Assembly: GCA_965116595.1 (NCBI GenBank)
Contig: OZ220708.1
Coordinates: 1,054,001-1,118,000 of the forward strand
From: G963663315 sp963668255
Lineage (GTDB): Bacteria > Pseudomonadota > Gammaproteobacteria > Arenicellales > Poriferihabitantaceae
Length of the DNA: 64,000 nucleotides
Direction: 5' to 3'
Part shown: positions 18,172-27,767 of the stretch, one piece after another
Numbering within the stretch: position 1 is the stretch's first letter
Layout of the letters: every line of letters starts with the position of its first letter
The notes under the pieces: generated by a model
Told to the model about the DNA's origin: nothing
The model's database searches: none
Seen by the model: the letters and a program-made list of their open reading frames with translations, nothing else
Position numbers and translations under genes: made by a program

Positions 18172-20181
18172 TTACTGCATCAGGCAATTCGGGCGTCCGG
18201 AGGCAATAGCTGTGATCCGGGCGCTGACGAACAGCTCACCGTCAATGTCATGCCTGACATGATTTGCATTCTGCCGGATTCTGGTTTCGATTGAGGTCGC
18301 TCCGGCCGCCACGGCCATGTCGTAGGCTTCCTGTCTGGCGATTCTGGTGGCTTCCTCAATCGCCGGTTCCAGATTCTCGAACCGAATCGGTTGATCCTTG
18401 TGGAACAGGTAGAACACGCCGAATTGAGGCTGGGCCACGGTCACATGAGCGATCTGCACGACGGCGCCAAGCACCGCGCCGATGGCATTCGCAGTCTCGG
18501 CATTTTCGGGTAAATTCAGGGCGACATCGAGTTTTTTCGCCACATCCGGGAAATAATCGGCCGCCGGTCCGCCCACGGCGACAATTGGATAGCCCTTTGA
18601 AAATTCCAGTTTGAACAGCGGATTCACTTTCGAGGAGCGGCCCTGCCCAAGTACGATATCGGACAGCAGCCGGGTCAGATTCTGTGATTGCGAATCCGCC
18701 AGTTTGCCGTGCTGGTTGAGACCTGCTTCTATCAGTTTCTGGCTGATTTTGCTGGTCACCAGATGGAACACTTCCTGACAGGGCGATACCGCGTCACCAT
18801 CCTGCCAGTTGCCATATCCATACAGGTGGCGCATCTGTCTGGCCCATATCTTCGCCCCGAGCTCAGCTGCCCGAATATCCCAGTGGTCACTCATGCCGAG
18901 CACATGGGTCGCGTCTGACGGGGTAAATCCGCTGTAGATCACCAGTCCCATCCGTTCCATTCTGGCAACCGCCCGCAGCATACTCCGGTTACTGTCGATC
19001 AGCGTTTCCAATTCAACCGGCCCTTGTTGCAATCTCTCCCAGGCTTGTTGCTCGACTTCATTCAACTGCCGTAACAACGCTTCATTTTTCTGCAACGGCA
19101 GAGCGAATTTGTTGTTTCTCGGGCTGGGTGAGCCACTCTCCTGCCGCTCAATGGCCGACATCACCTCCGGGAACTGGTGCACCAACAGGCTCATCGGCAC
19201 CACCCTTCGTCCGGAAATATTCAGGCCGGACCTGAATCCGAGTTCGCTATCGCCGCCCAGGCCAATCGAAAACACCCGGATGGCCTCAACCATCGGCTGC
19301 CAGGCGCCGATCCGGGCGCCGTCTTCACACAACTCCGGCTGGCCATCGGTGACAATGGCGATATCGGTGGTGGTTCCGCCCATATCGACAACGATGGCAT
19401 TTTTCTGTCCGCTCAGGGCACAAGCCCCGATCACGCTAGCGGCCGGCCCGGACAGGACGGTGGCAACCGGCTGCAAGCGGGCGGTATGAGCGTTGACCAG
19501 TGAACCGTCCCCCTTGACAATCATCAACGGCGCTTCAATTCCCTTTTCATTCAGTATGGTTTCGACGGAATCAATCAGCAATTGAATGTACAGAATCATC
19601 CGGGCATTGAGAGCGGCGGTCAGAGCCCTCCTCGGGGCACCCAGACTGGAAGCCAGTTCATGACCGCAGGCGGCGGGTTTGTCGGTCAGTTCATGGACCA
19701 GGTCACGAAGCTGTTTTTCATGGGCGGAGTTGCGAATCCCGAACATGCCTGATATAGCGAACGCAGACACCCTGTCATTCTGTTCAAGAATCCTGTTCCT
19801 GGCAAATTTGATATCCAGTGGTTTTAACTCCTCACCGATGGCGCCATGACCACCATCAATCAGGGAAATCAGATCCCGGTCGACTATCTCTGTCAGTCCG
19901 CTCTTGTCTACCTGGGCCTGGTTGTAGCCCGGCAATAAGACTCCAACCGGCGCCCCGCGCCCTTCAACGACCGAGTTCGTGGATAAAGTGGTGGAAAGCG
20001 CAACGAGATTGACTTCTGCAATACAGGAAGGCGGCAAATTAGAAATCGCATTGTCGATACCGATGGTCAGGTCGAAACTGGTCGTCAGGCTTTTGTTTCT
20101 TGCCAGTACGGCCTGATTTTCATCCACGATCACCGCGTCAGTATAGGTGCCTCCAGTATCAATCCCGAGTTGATATGCCAT
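18172..20181 (-). CDS. Hydantoinase/oxoprolinase family protein (HyuA-like)
   Basis: This is an ASKHA-fold ATPase subunit of the hydantoinase/5-oxoprolinase family. The N-terminus has the phosphate-binding motif IDTGGTYTDAVIVDE and the middle has VDMGGTTTDIAIV. The 669-residue length fits the HyuA-type subunit. The partner HyuB subunit normally encoded beside it is not seen here, so the protein may act alone or with a distant partner. The substrate cannot be told. An alternative reading is an ATP-dependent activator-like protein of the same superfamily. Confidence 0.82.
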   Translation of the reverse strand: MAYQLGIDTGGTYTDAVIVDENQAVLARNKSLTTSFDLTIGIDNAISNLPPSCIAEVNLVALSTTLSTNSVVEGRGAPVGVLLPGYNQAQVDKSGLTEIVDRDLISLIDGGHGAIGEELKPLDIKFARNRILEQNDRVSAFAISGMFGIRNSAHEKQLRDLVHELTDKPAACGHELASSLGAPRRALTAALNARMILYIQLLIDSVETILNEKGIEAPLMIVKGDGSLVNAHTARLQPVATVLSGPAASVIGACALSGQKNAIVVDMGGTTTDIAIVTDGQPELCEDGARIGAWQPMVEAIRVFSIGLGGDSELGFRSGLNISGRRVVPMSLLVHQFPEVMSAIERQESGSPSPRNNKFALPLQKNEALLRQLNEVEQQAWERLQQGPVELETLIDSNRSMLRAVARMERMGLVIYSGFTPSDATHVLGMSDHWDIRAAELGAKIWARQMRHLYGYGNWQDGDAVSPCQEVFHLVTSKISQKLIEAGLNQHGKLADSQSQNLTRLLSDIVLGQGRSSKVNPLFKLEFSKGYPIVAVGGPAADYFPDVAKKLDVALNLPENAETANAIGAVLGAVVQIAHVTVAQPQFGVFYLFHKDQPIRFENLEPAIEEATRIARQEAYDMAVAAGATSIETRIRQNANHVRHDIDGELFVSARITAIASGRPNCLMQ

Positions 20182-20295
20182 AACAGTTACAATGAGAAAT
20201 AAATCGGGCCTGGCAATTCCGCTGTGAAATCAGCCACGCCCGACTTGTCCCGCTGCGCGATACAGCAGCCCGGGTCACGGTCAAACTGGACCAGA

Positions 20296-20320
20296 GGGCG
20301 CGGGACCGGTGACCGCGCCC
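20296..20320. terminator. GC-rich hairpin between fccB and the hydantoinase gene
   Basis: A perfect 8-bp stem (GGGCGCGG / CCGCGCCC) encloses a 9-base loop. On the plus strand it is followed by a short T run (GATTTTAT). On the minus strand, which carries the gene ending 15 bases before it (fccB), no T run follows. It could be a factor-dependent 3' stabilising hairpin rather than an intrinsic terminator. Confidence 0.4.
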
Positions 20321-20334
20321 GATTTTATACCGGA

Positions 20335-21600
20335 TCAGCCAAACATGTCAGCAGAAATAGCTTCATACCAGCCAAGGGACTCCTCGTAAGTCGCCTTGCG
20401 CAACTCGGCGGTCTCACCCACCTGTGAGATAAACCCGTCTATCTTCGCTATTTTCTCATCAGTCGCATTATAGGTGGCGCCGACCTTGATGCCGTCGTCG
20501 GTCTCGATAAGCGACCAACAGGTATTGGAGAACCGGGCCGGAAAGACATCCGATCCGCTCAGGGCGCCCCGCACCGCCATGGCGCAAACCTTTGCCTGAC
20601 TGTTGGCCGAAAAGCCGGATTTGGGCATATCACCCTGCTGCGCGGCATCACCAAGCACATGGATATTTTCATCCATCCGACTCTGCATGGTGTGTGGTAC
20701 AACAGGCACCCAGCCAGCATCGTTGGTAATCCCCGCGGCTTCGGCGATACGCCCCGCCATTTGGGCCGGAATAACGTTGCACACGTCCACTTTGGTGGCC
20801 TCACCGTCGATCACGACCTCCATTGAGTCAGGCCGCACCTCAATCTCCTGGGCGCCGAATTCTGGCCAGATTCGTTCGACCATGCCTGCATAATGGCGTT
20901 TCCATCCGTCTTCGAAAAGAGCCTGTTTGGAAAACTTCTGTTTCGGATCAACGATCAGAATTTTTGCCGTTGGATTCTTTTGCTTTAACACATGGGCTAC
21001 CATCGAGATCCGTTCATAGGGTCCCGGCGGACAGCGATACGGGTTCGGCGGCGCTACCATGCAGTAGGTACCACCCGCTGGCATCGCTTCGACCTGTGCT
21101 CTCAGGAGTTGTGTCTGCGACCCGGCCTTGTAGGCATGCGGCATCAAATTCTGTCGCGACTGATCCCAGCCTGTCACGGATCCGGGTTTGAAATCTATCC
21201 CCGGAGACAGAATCAGACGGTCGTAGGAAAGGCTGCCGCCGCCGGCGAGAGCAACGGTGCGGGCGCCTGCGTCGACACCAACGGCCCAGTCATGCACGAC
21301 GTTGATTCCATGAGTGCTCGCCAGGGCGCCATAGCTGTGCCCGATCGAATCAAAGTCACGAAAGCCCCCGATAACGAGATTCGAGAAAAAACAGGAATAA
21401 TAAGCCTTGGAGGAATCAATCAGGGTCACGTCGATCGAACCCTCGGAATCCTTGGCGATATAACGCGCCGCTGTCGCACCACCGGCGCCGCCGCCAACCA
21501 CGACTACACGGGGTCGACTCTGACCCAGTACTGCTGGCGCCGATAGCGCTGCCGAAACAGTGACGGCCGAGGTAAGAAGTTGTCTTCTGTTCAATTTCAT
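20335..21600 (-). CDS. fccB: Sulfide dehydrogenase flavoprotein subunit (flavocytochrome c)
   Basis: This is the FAD subunit of periplasmic flavocytochrome c sulfide dehydrogenase, which oxidises sulfide and passes electrons to a cytochrome subunit. The N-terminus has a twin-arginine export signal (NRRQLL followed by a hydrophobic stretch). Then comes VVVVGGGAGGATAA for FAD. Cys70 in YYSCFFSNLVIGG matches the position of covalent flavin attachment in known FccB. The cysteines in YCMVAPPNPYRCPPGPYE and AKVCAMAVRGAL fit the redox disulfide region. The cytochrome gene lies 22 bases upstream in the same direction. Confidence 0.92.
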   Translation of the reverse strand: MKLNRRQLLTSAVTVSAALSAPAVLGQSRPRVVVVGGGAGGATAARYIAKDSEGSIDVTLIDSSKAYYSCFFSNLVIGGFRDFDSIGHSYGALASTHGINVVHDWAVGVDAGARTVALAGGGSLSYDRLILSPGIDFKPGSVTGWDQSRQNLMPHAYKAGSQTQLLRAQVEAMPAGGTYCMVAPPNPYRCPPGPYERISMVAHVLKQKNPTAKILIVDPKQKFSKQALFEDGWKRHYAGMVERIWPEFGAQEIEVRPDSMEVVIDGEATKVDVCNVIPAQMAGRIAEAAGITNDAGWVPVVPHTMQSRMDENIHVLGDAAQQGDMPKSGFSANSQAKVCAMAVRGALSGSDVFPARFSNTCWSLIETDDGIKVGATYNATDEKIAKIDGFISQVGETAELRKATYEESLGWYEAISADMFG

Positions 21601-21622
21601 ATTTCCCCCTTCTGATTTATGG

Positions 21623-22384
21623 TTAATTATTCAAATTCCGGAAATACGCGGCTAATGAGGCAATCTCTTCGTCAGACAATCGGGTGGCGATCATCTGCAT
21701 TGTAGGATGGACACGCTTTCCGTTCTTGTATGCCTGCAAGGTTATCACGAAATCATCCATCGGCCAACTTGTGATGGAGGGAATCCCTGCATCCACTCCG
21801 TCGATCCGGTGACAGGTTGTGCACTCGCTCGCCAGGTAAGCGCCGTATTGCGGGTCTCCCTGGACTAACAGAATCTTCGGGTCAAGACCGTATTGAGCCG
21901 GTGTCGAGGTTGGTTGCGCCACGGGAACATCGGCCAGAGAACCAGAGAAGGTGCGCAGCCAGGACAGCAGATCCGACCGATCATCGGCTGCCTGCATACC
22001 CTCGAAACTCATTCGTGTCAGCGGCACCGTGTTTGCCGGACTTGTCAGAAAGGCATCCAGTGTCTGCTCGGTCCAGACCAGACCATTCGATCCCGCATCC
22101 TTGAGTGCGCGGGAATATTGAAAATCCTTGACCGAACCGGCCCGGCGGCCGAAGATTCCGTTCAAATGCGGTCCGATCCGGTGCTCGGCGCCTTGACCAG
22201 CCTGATGGCAACGTATGCATTGCTGGTAGAGTTCAGCCCCGCGCTTTGCATCCGCGCCCCATGCGCCCACTGCCGTGAACGCAATCAGCGCCAGCATCGG
22301 CGCCAACAACAGGATACTGAGACGTATCCTGTATTGATGTCTGATTTCCTGCTTGCTTGTGGCTCCGCCCCGGTTATGTTTCAT
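21623..22384 (-). CDS. fccA: Diheme cytochrome c, putative electron-accepting subunit of sulfide dehydrogenase
   Basis: An N-terminal hydrophobic signal (about residues 22-43) precedes two class-I cytochrome c domains. The heme motifs are CIRCH at residues 56-60 and CTTCH at residues 188-192. Candidate methionine ligands lie in the PLTRMSFEGM and VHPTMQMIA segments. It is the first gene of a pair with fccB, so it probably takes electrons from the FccB flavin in the periplasm. The first domain resembles cytochrome c2/c550-type proteins (GPHLNGIFGR). The assignment to FccA rests mainly on context. Confidence 0.8.
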   Translation of the reverse strand: MKHNRGGATSKQEIRHQYRIRLSILLLAPMLALIAFTAVGAWGADAKRGAELYQQCIRCHQAGQGAEHRIGPHLNGIFGRRAGSVKDFQYSRALKDAGSNGLVWTEQTLDAFLTSPANTVPLTRMSFEGMQAADDRSDLLSWLRTFSGSLADVPVAQPTSTPAQYGLDPKILLVQGDPQYGAYLASECTTCHRIDGVDAGIPSITSWPMDDFVITLQAYKNGKRVHPTMQMIATRLSDEEIASLAAYFRNLNN

Positions 22385-22463
22385 AAATCTGTCCGATTCG
22401 GTAATCGGTTTTGTCGGATCTCACGGACGAATAATACCACGGAGTATGTAAAAAACGATGAAT

Positions 22464-23216
22464 TCAATCGCCGAACCGAGCTGCAATACTGGAATAAAAG
22501 GCCGCCATATGAAATCTGGCATGATCAGGCTGATACCGGAATCGCAATCCTTCGGGGCAGGCAAGTCTGGCTGCGCAGCCCTGGGTCAGACATGAATTCC
22601 GCGGTTCCCCCTTGAGGTAGCCGTAACATCGCTCAACATCATAATACTGTCCGGTAAACGCATCGACCGGACAACTGCTTAAACACGGCTGATCCGGACA
22701 CCTTGCACATATATCCTGATCCGCTTCGACTGTGACCATACCATCTGGCACGGTCGGAAAAGCGACCGCAAATCGATAAGCATGCCAAAGACCATACTGC
22801 GGATGAATCAGCATTCCAAGTCTGGAGGAACGCAATGACTCCGATTTTTCAGCCCATTGCAAAAACGGCTGGTACGGTGGCTCACCGAACGGAAACAATG
22901 CCAGACCGCCGAAGTGTGCAGCGATTTCATGGCCGATCCGCTCGCTCCAGCGATTCAACGGCTCCGGATTTCCGTCAAGGCACTCATCGGAAGCAGAGAA
23001 ACATTCCCACAAAGAAGACCCCGCATTGCCAAACAAAATCAGCGATTGTGCGGCATCGGTTCCGATGTCAGGTACATTGTCCTGATCGGCAACGACAAAA
23101 CCGCCGCGCGCAACCAGCCCGTATTGGCTGGCGTAATTTATAATTTTATCGAGCATCATGGCGAGCTTGATGTTAGTATCGGTTTGCGTCTTTGGAAAAT
23201 CATGGTTGTACGGCAC
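22464..23216 (-). CDS. 4Fe-4S ferredoxin-type protein, QueG-like C-terminal half
   Basis: The C-terminal part has CARCPDQPCLSSCPVDAF followed by further cysteines in ERCYG, NSCLTQGC and LACPEG. This is a two-cluster arrangement like that of QueG and reductive-dehalogenase-like proteins. At 250 residues it lacks most of the catalytic and cobalamin region of QueG. An internal ATG at 23159 is an equally possible start, 19 residues shorter. It is divergent from the HD-domain gene. The specific function is unknown. Confidence 0.65.
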   Translation of the reverse strand: MPYNHDFPKTQTDTNIKLAMMLDKIINYASQYGLVARGGFVVADQDNVPDIGTDAAQSLILFGNAGSSLWECFSASDECLDGNPEPLNRWSERIGHEIAAHFGGLALFPFGEPPYQPFLQWAEKSESLRSSRLGMLIHPQYGLWHAYRFAVAFPTVPDGMVTVEADQDICARCPDQPCLSSCPVDAFTGQYYDVERCYGYLKGEPRNSCLTQGCAARLACPEGLRFRYQPDHARFHMAAFYSSIAARFGD

Positions 23217-23309
23217 ATTACCAGAAATTCGACCGCAAAATCACCCGGAGTTTTCAATAAAGCATGTTCCCAAGCGCTGAAAACAACTGAAAACCAGCAG
23301 GTCACGATC

Positions 23310-23885
23310 ATGCAACAAGACCAATTGAACCGTGGAAACATAGTGGCGTTTCTCACCGATATTTTTAATCGTAAAGGCGCTGATTCCTACCTGGGAGAAG
23401 AAGTCACGATGTCCGGGCACATGCTTCAGGCAGCTCAAAACGCGGAACGCGCCGATGAATCAAATGCCATCATTGCTGCGGCCCTGCTTCATGATATCGG
23501 GCATTACACCGGAGAATTCCCGGAAAATTATATCGACCTCGGCCTCAACAACCGCCATGAATCAATGGGGGCGGCAATTCTGGAGAAATTTTTCCCCGAG
23601 GAAGTCACGCAACCGGTCAGATGGCACGTTGAAGCGAAAAGATATCTGTGTGCAGTGGAACCCGATTATTTTTCCGGGTTATCCGAAGCTTCCGTGAAAA
23701 CCCTCGAACTCCAGGGCGGGCCCATGAATCCGTCCGATGTCAGGGAATTTGAAAAAAATCCGCATTTTCAGGCAATCATCCGGGTCAGGCGCTATGACGA
23801 CAATGGCAAGGTCCCCGGAACAACCACGCCTGCCATCAGTCATTATATGAATATCGTCCAGCAGGTACTGGATGACAATGAGTGA
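23310..23885 (+). CDS. HD-domain protein (PhnZ-like oxygenase/phosphohydrolase family)
   Basis: The frame is open far upstream, but the recognisable protein starts at the ATG at 23310, giving 191 residues. The HD motif LLHDIGHYTG lies at about residues 59-68, with more histidines in NNRHESMGA and RWHVEAKRYL. The size and layout resemble the PhnZ/MIOX-type diiron HD oxygenases found in phosphonate degradation. No other phosphonate gene is present here, so that role is tentative. It could instead be a nucleotide phosphohydrolase. Confidence 0.7.
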   Translation: MQQDQLNRGNIVAFLTDIFNRKGADSYLGEEVTMSGHMLQAAQNAERADESNAIIAAALLHDIGHYTGEFPENYIDLGLNNRHESMGAAILEKFFPEEVTQPVRWHVEAKRYLCAVEPDYFSGLSEASVKTLELQGGPMNPSDVREFEKNPHFQAIIRVRRYDDNGKVPGTTTPAISHYMNIVQQVLDDNE

Positions 23886-23909
23886 CCGACAGTAAACCGT
23901 TTTTACAGG

Positions 23910-24476
23910 TCAGGCTTTCGGCAGCGTCACTCCTGTCTGGCCCTGATATTTCCCTCCCCGGTCTGCGTAAGACGTTTCACAGGGTTCATCAGATTCAAAG
24001 AATAAAACCTGGGCGATGCCTTCGTTGGCATAAATCCTGGCTGGCAGGGGAGTGGTATTCGAGCACTCCAGCGTCACATAACCTTCCCATTCCGGCTCAA
24101 ACGGGGTCACATTGACGATAATTCCACAACGTGCATAAGTGCTCTTACCCAGGCAGACAGTCAGCACATTCCGGGGGATGCGAAAGTATTCCACAGTTCT
24201 GGCAAGCGCGAATGAATTAGGAGGGATAATGCAGACATCCCCGGTAAAGTCTATAAAGCTGTTTTTGTCAAATTGCTTTGGATCAACAATTACAGAATTG
24301 ATATTGGTGAATATCTTGAACTCGTCAGAGCATCGGATATCGTAGCCATAACTGGACGTGCCGTAGGATATCCGTCTGTCGCCATTTGATTCGCGCACCT
24401 GTTCCGGCTCAAAAGGGTCGATCATTCGATGGTTCCGGGCCATACGCCGAATCCATTTATCCGATTTAATGGACAC
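23910..24476 (-). CDS. dcd: dCTP deaminase
   Basis: This homotrimeric enzyme converts dCTP to dUTP for thymidylate synthesis. The 188-residue length matches the bacterial enzyme. SSYGYDIRCSDEF near the N-terminus, the VDPKQFD segment, and SFALARTVEYFRIPRN followed by GKSTYARCGI are conserved. It lies 2 bases downstream of mrp in the same direction, and mrp is divergent from metG, as in many gammaproteobacteria. Confidence 0.95.
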   Translation of the reverse strand: MSIKSDKWIRRMARNHRMIDPFEPEQVRESNGDRRISYGTSSYGYDIRCSDEFKIFTNINSVIVDPKQFDKNSFIDFTGDVCIIPPNSFALARTVEYFRIPRNVLTVCLGKSTYARCGIIVNVTPFEPEWEGYVTLECSNTTPLPARIYANEGIAQVLFFESDEPCETSYADRGGKYQGQTGVTLPKA

Positions 24477-24478
24477 CG

Positions 24479-25552
24479 CTAGTTCTGCTGAATAACGATA
24501 TTCGGAAATTTCGAACTGAAATCCTTTTTGCGCATTGCCAGTTTTGCGGCAGCATTACGTGCGATCTTCTTGTAGTTCCGGGTAATCACACCATCCGGGT
24601 CTGCAACCACTGTGGGCTTGCCGCCATCCGCATCCATCCGAATTATCCGGTCCAATGGTACATCGCCCAGAAAATCCGTGCCGTACTGCTCTGCCATGCC
24701 TTTACCGCCACCGCTTCCAAATATATGTTCTTCGTGCCCACAGTTGGAACAGATATGCGTGCTCATGTTTTCTATCACACCCAAAACCGGGATATCGACT
24801 TTCTCGAACATTTTGTAAGCCTTGCGTGCATCCAGTAACGCAATATCCTGGGGGGTGGTGACAATGACCGAACCGGATACCGGCACTTTTTGTGCCAGGG
24901 TAAGTTGTGTATCACCCGTTCCCGGCGGCATGTCCACGATCAGATAATCAAGATCATCCCATTGAGTATCGTTAAGAAGCTGTTCCAGCGCCTGGGTGAC
25001 CATTGGCCCCCGCCAGATCATCGGTGATTCCTCATCGACCAGAAAACCAATTGACATCGCCTGCAAATGATAGCTGTTCATCGGTTCCAGGGTCTTGCCG
25101 TCCTTTGAGGTCGGCTGCCCGCTCACACCCAGCATCCTGGGCTGACTCGGGCCATAAATATCCGCATCCAGAATGCCCACCCTTGCCCCTTCTCCAGACA
25201 ATGCGAGGGCAAGATTGACAGATACGGTGGATTTTCCGACTCCCCCCTTACCGGAAGCCACTGCAATGATATTTTTCACATTCCTTAATGGCTTGACTCC
25301 TTCCTGCACCTCGTGGGAAACCATGTTCGAACGGACTGTCACTGTCGCTTCGGGCACTACCGCTTCGATGAGTTTTTGCAGTTCCGGCTCCCAGCTTTTT
25401 GCCGGATAGCCTAAAACGATGTGAATTTCCAGATCATCCCCGTTGATTTCGATTCGATTGACCGACTTGCCTGAAACCAGGCCCTTGCCGGTATGAGGGT
25501 CAATCACCCCTTCGAGAAGTGCTTCAACCGACTCCTTACTCATTGCTGTCAT
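24479..25552 (-). CDS. apbC: Iron-sulfur cluster carrier ATPase Mrp/ApbC
   Basis: This is a cytoplasmic P-loop ATPase that carries [4Fe-4S] clusters to target proteins. A DUF59/MIP18-like N-terminal domain (about residues 1-90) precedes the deviant Walker A GKGGVGKST. DADIYGPSQPRMLG and the C-terminal CSNCGHEEHIFG with its CxxC cluster ligands are present. The 357-residue length is normal. The ORF begins MTAMSKES; the second methionine (MSKES) may be the true start. It is transcribed with dcd and divergently from metG. Confidence 0.94.
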   Translation of the reverse strand: MTAMSKESVEALLEGVIDPHTGKGLVSGKSVNRIEINGDDLEIHIVLGYPAKSWEPELQKLIEAVVPEATVTVRSNMVSHEVQEGVKPLRNVKNIIAVASGKGGVGKSTVSVNLALALSGEGARVGILDADIYGPSQPRMLGVSGQPTSKDGKTLEPMNSYHLQAMSIGFLVDEESPMIWRGPMVTQALEQLLNDTQWDDLDYLIVDMPPGTGDTQLTLAQKVPVSGSVIVTTPQDIALLDARKAYKMFEKVDIPVLGVIENMSTHICSNCGHEEHIFGSGGGKGMAEQYGTDFLGDVPLDRIIRMDADGGKPTVVADPDGVITRNYKKIARNAAAKLAMRKKDFSSKFPNIVIQQN

Positions 25553-25617
25553 AGCGCTGTAACCTGTTTGGGGGAAAAGATGGTGTTTAAATCCAACCGT
25601 TCAAGGGTGACATCAAA

Positions 25618-25623
25618 TATAAT
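25618..25623 (+). promoter_or_regulatory. Possible -10 box upstream of metG
   Basis: TATAAT occurs in the 131-base divergent spacer between mrp and metG, about 60 bases before the metG start. No convincing -35 box was found at the usual spacing. The call rests on the hexamer and its position only. Confidence 0.3.
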
Positions 25624-25683
25624 ACATTGTATCTCAATACGATCATCGACTGACGCAATTTTTTCTGATCCTTAAGGTTTCCC

Positions 25684-27708
25684 ATGATATCCCAAGAGAA
25701 TCATCGCACAAGAAAGATAATGATTACCTGTGCATTACCGTATGCCAATGGGAAGGTCCATCTGGGTCACCTCCTGGAACATATTCAGGCGGATATCCAG
25801 GCTCGATTCCAGCGCATGCGTGGCAATTGCTGCTACTTTATTTGCGCAGATGATGCCCATGGCACACCGATCATGTTGAAAGCGGAAGAGGAAGGGATTT
25901 CTCCCAAACAACTGATTGATCGGGTCCTGGTCGAACATAAGCGTGATTTCGATGATTTTCTGATTTCATTTGATAACTACTACACCACCCATTCCCCGGA
26001 AAACCGGTTTTACGCTGAATTGATTTACAGCCGGTTGAATGAAAACGGACATATCAATCGAAGAACCATCAAGCAGCTTTATGATCCGGAAAGGAAAATG
26101 TTCCTGCCCGACCGATTCGTCAAGGGAACCTGCCCTGTATGCCGTGCGGAAAATCAATATGGTGATAATTGCGAAGCATGCGGCAGTACCTATTCTTCCT
26201 CGGAGTTGATCAATCCTGTCTCTGCCGTGTCCGGCGCCACGCCGCAGACGCGGGAATCCGAGCAACTGTTTTTCAAACTGGGTGATTTCAAGGACTTCAT
26301 GACCGAATGGTTTGAACAGGGGCATACTCAAAAAGAGATCGCCAATAAACAAATGGAATTGTTCGCGCAGGAATTGGTCGAATGGGATATTTCGCGCAAC
26401 GCCCCGTACTGGGGTTTCGAAATACCGGGTGAGAAAGATAAGTATTTCTATGTCTGGCTGGATGCGCCTATTGGCTATCTGGCGAGTTTCAAAAACCTGT
26501 GTGATCGGGAAAACCTGGATTTTGATGAGTTCTTCCGCAAGGACAGTGAATGTGAACTGTATCATTACGTTGGCAAGGATGTTGCACGCTTTCATGCCCT
26601 GTTCTGGCCAGCCGAGCTCCATGGCGCCGGGTTTCGCACCCCCAGCGCAGTATGGGTGCATGGCTTTTTGACCGTCAATGGCCAGAAGATGTCGAAGTCC
26701 AGGGGAACGTTCATCATGGCTGAGACCTATATCAACCACCTGAGCCCCGAATATATTCGATACTACTTTGCCGGCAAGCTGGACAATACGATTGATGACA
26801 TTGATCTCAATCTGACCGACTTCCAGACTCGGGTGAACTCGGACCTGGTCGGCAAGCTGGTCAATATCGCCAGCCGTTGCGCTGGCTTCATCACAAAGAC
26901 GTTCGATGGAAAGCTGAGTGATGCCCTTGACGATGTAACCATGTTTGAGGAATTTGCCGAAGCCGGAGGAAAAATCGCGGCATCTTATGAAAGTCGCCGT
27001 TACAGCCGTGCAATTCGTAATGTCATGGCTCTGGCTGATCGGGCCAACCAGTACATAGACGCTGCAAAACCCTGGGTTTTGGTGAAAAATGACGATACCC
27101 GCGGCCAGGTACAGTTAATCTGCACCCAGGGTCTGAATCTTTTCAGATTATTGATGATTTATCTGAAACCCGTATTGCCGAAAACTGCCGGTAATGTGGA
27201 GTTGTTCCTGAATGTTCCACCATTAAAATGGGAAGATGCCGGGCAGCCGCTGCTGAACCATCGAATCAACAGATTCAAACCCTTGTTGACCCGGATCGAA
27301 GACAAACAGATTGAAGCTATGGTTGAAGAAACCAGGGCAGAGCCAAAACTTTCCGGGCCGCTCACTGACATGCCTGTAGCCGATCAAATCAGCATCGATG
27401 ATTTTTCCAGAGTAGATCTGCGAGTCGCGAGAATTGTGGACGCGAGCCATGTCGAGGGGGCGGAGAAACTGCTCCAGCTTACGCTCGACCTCGGCGGAAA
27501 GAACCGGAATATCTTTGCAGGGATCAAGTCCGCCTACCGGCCCGAAGACATCAAGGGAAGGTTAACCGTGGTGGTAGCCAATCTGGCGCCGAGAAAAATG
27601 AAATTCGGGACATCGGAAGGCATGGTGCTCTGCGCCGGTCCCGGCGGCAAAGACCTGTTTCTGCTCAGTCCCGACGAAGGCGCCATACCCGGAATGCGTA
27701 TAACCTGA
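25684..27708 (+). CDS. metG: Methionine--tRNA ligase
   Basis: This class I aminoacyl-tRNA synthetase charges tRNA-Met. The HIGH-type motif is in YANGKVHLGHLLEH. The zinc knuckle is CPVCRAENQYGDNCEACG and KMSKS is intact. The C-terminal 100 residues form the EMAP/Trbp-like tRNA-binding domain (DFSRVDLRVARI). At 674 residues it is the full dimeric form. It is divergent from mrp and convergent with the aldehyde dehydrogenase gene. The 59-base gap between them holds a 13-base direct repeat of ACGGACTGAATAG. Confidence 0.96.
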   Translation: MISQENHRTRKIMITCALPYANGKVHLGHLLEHIQADIQARFQRMRGNCCYFICADDAHGTPIMLKAEEEGISPKQLIDRVLVEHKRDFDDFLISFDNYYTTHSPENRFYAELIYSRLNENGHINRRTIKQLYDPERKMFLPDRFVKGTCPVCRAENQYGDNCEACGSTYSSSELINPVSAVSGATPQTRESEQLFFKLGDFKDFMTEWFEQGHTQKEIANKQMELFAQELVEWDISRNAPYWGFEIPGEKDKYFYVWLDAPIGYLASFKNLCDRENLDFDEFFRKDSECELYHYVGKDVARFHALFWPAELHGAGFRTPSAVWVHGFLTVNGQKMSKSRGTFIMAETYINHLSPEYIRYYFAGKLDNTIDDIDLNLTDFQTRVNSDLVGKLVNIASRCAGFITKTFDGKLSDALDDVTMFEEFAEAGGKIAASYESRRYSRAIRNVMALADRANQYIDAAKPWVLVKNDDTRGQVQLICTQGLNLFRLLMIYLKPVLPKTAGNVELFLNVPPLKWEDAGQPLLNHRINRFKPLLTRIEDKQIEAMVEETRAEPKLSGPLTDMPVADQISIDDFSRVDLRVARIVDASHVEGAEKLLQLTLDLGGKNRNIFAGIKSAYRPEDIKGRLTVVVANLAPRKMKFGTSEGMVLCAGPGGKDLFLLSPDEGAIPGMRIT

Positions 27709-27767
27709 TGACTGAAAATTGCACGAGTGGCCTGCCTGACCACGGACTGAATAGACGGACTGAATAG

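Noticed and set aside
22857..23309. N-terminal extension of the HD-domain frame
   Set aside because: The extra 151 codons overlap the divergent ferredoxin-like gene and are not conserved-looking; the ATG at 23310 fits the family.
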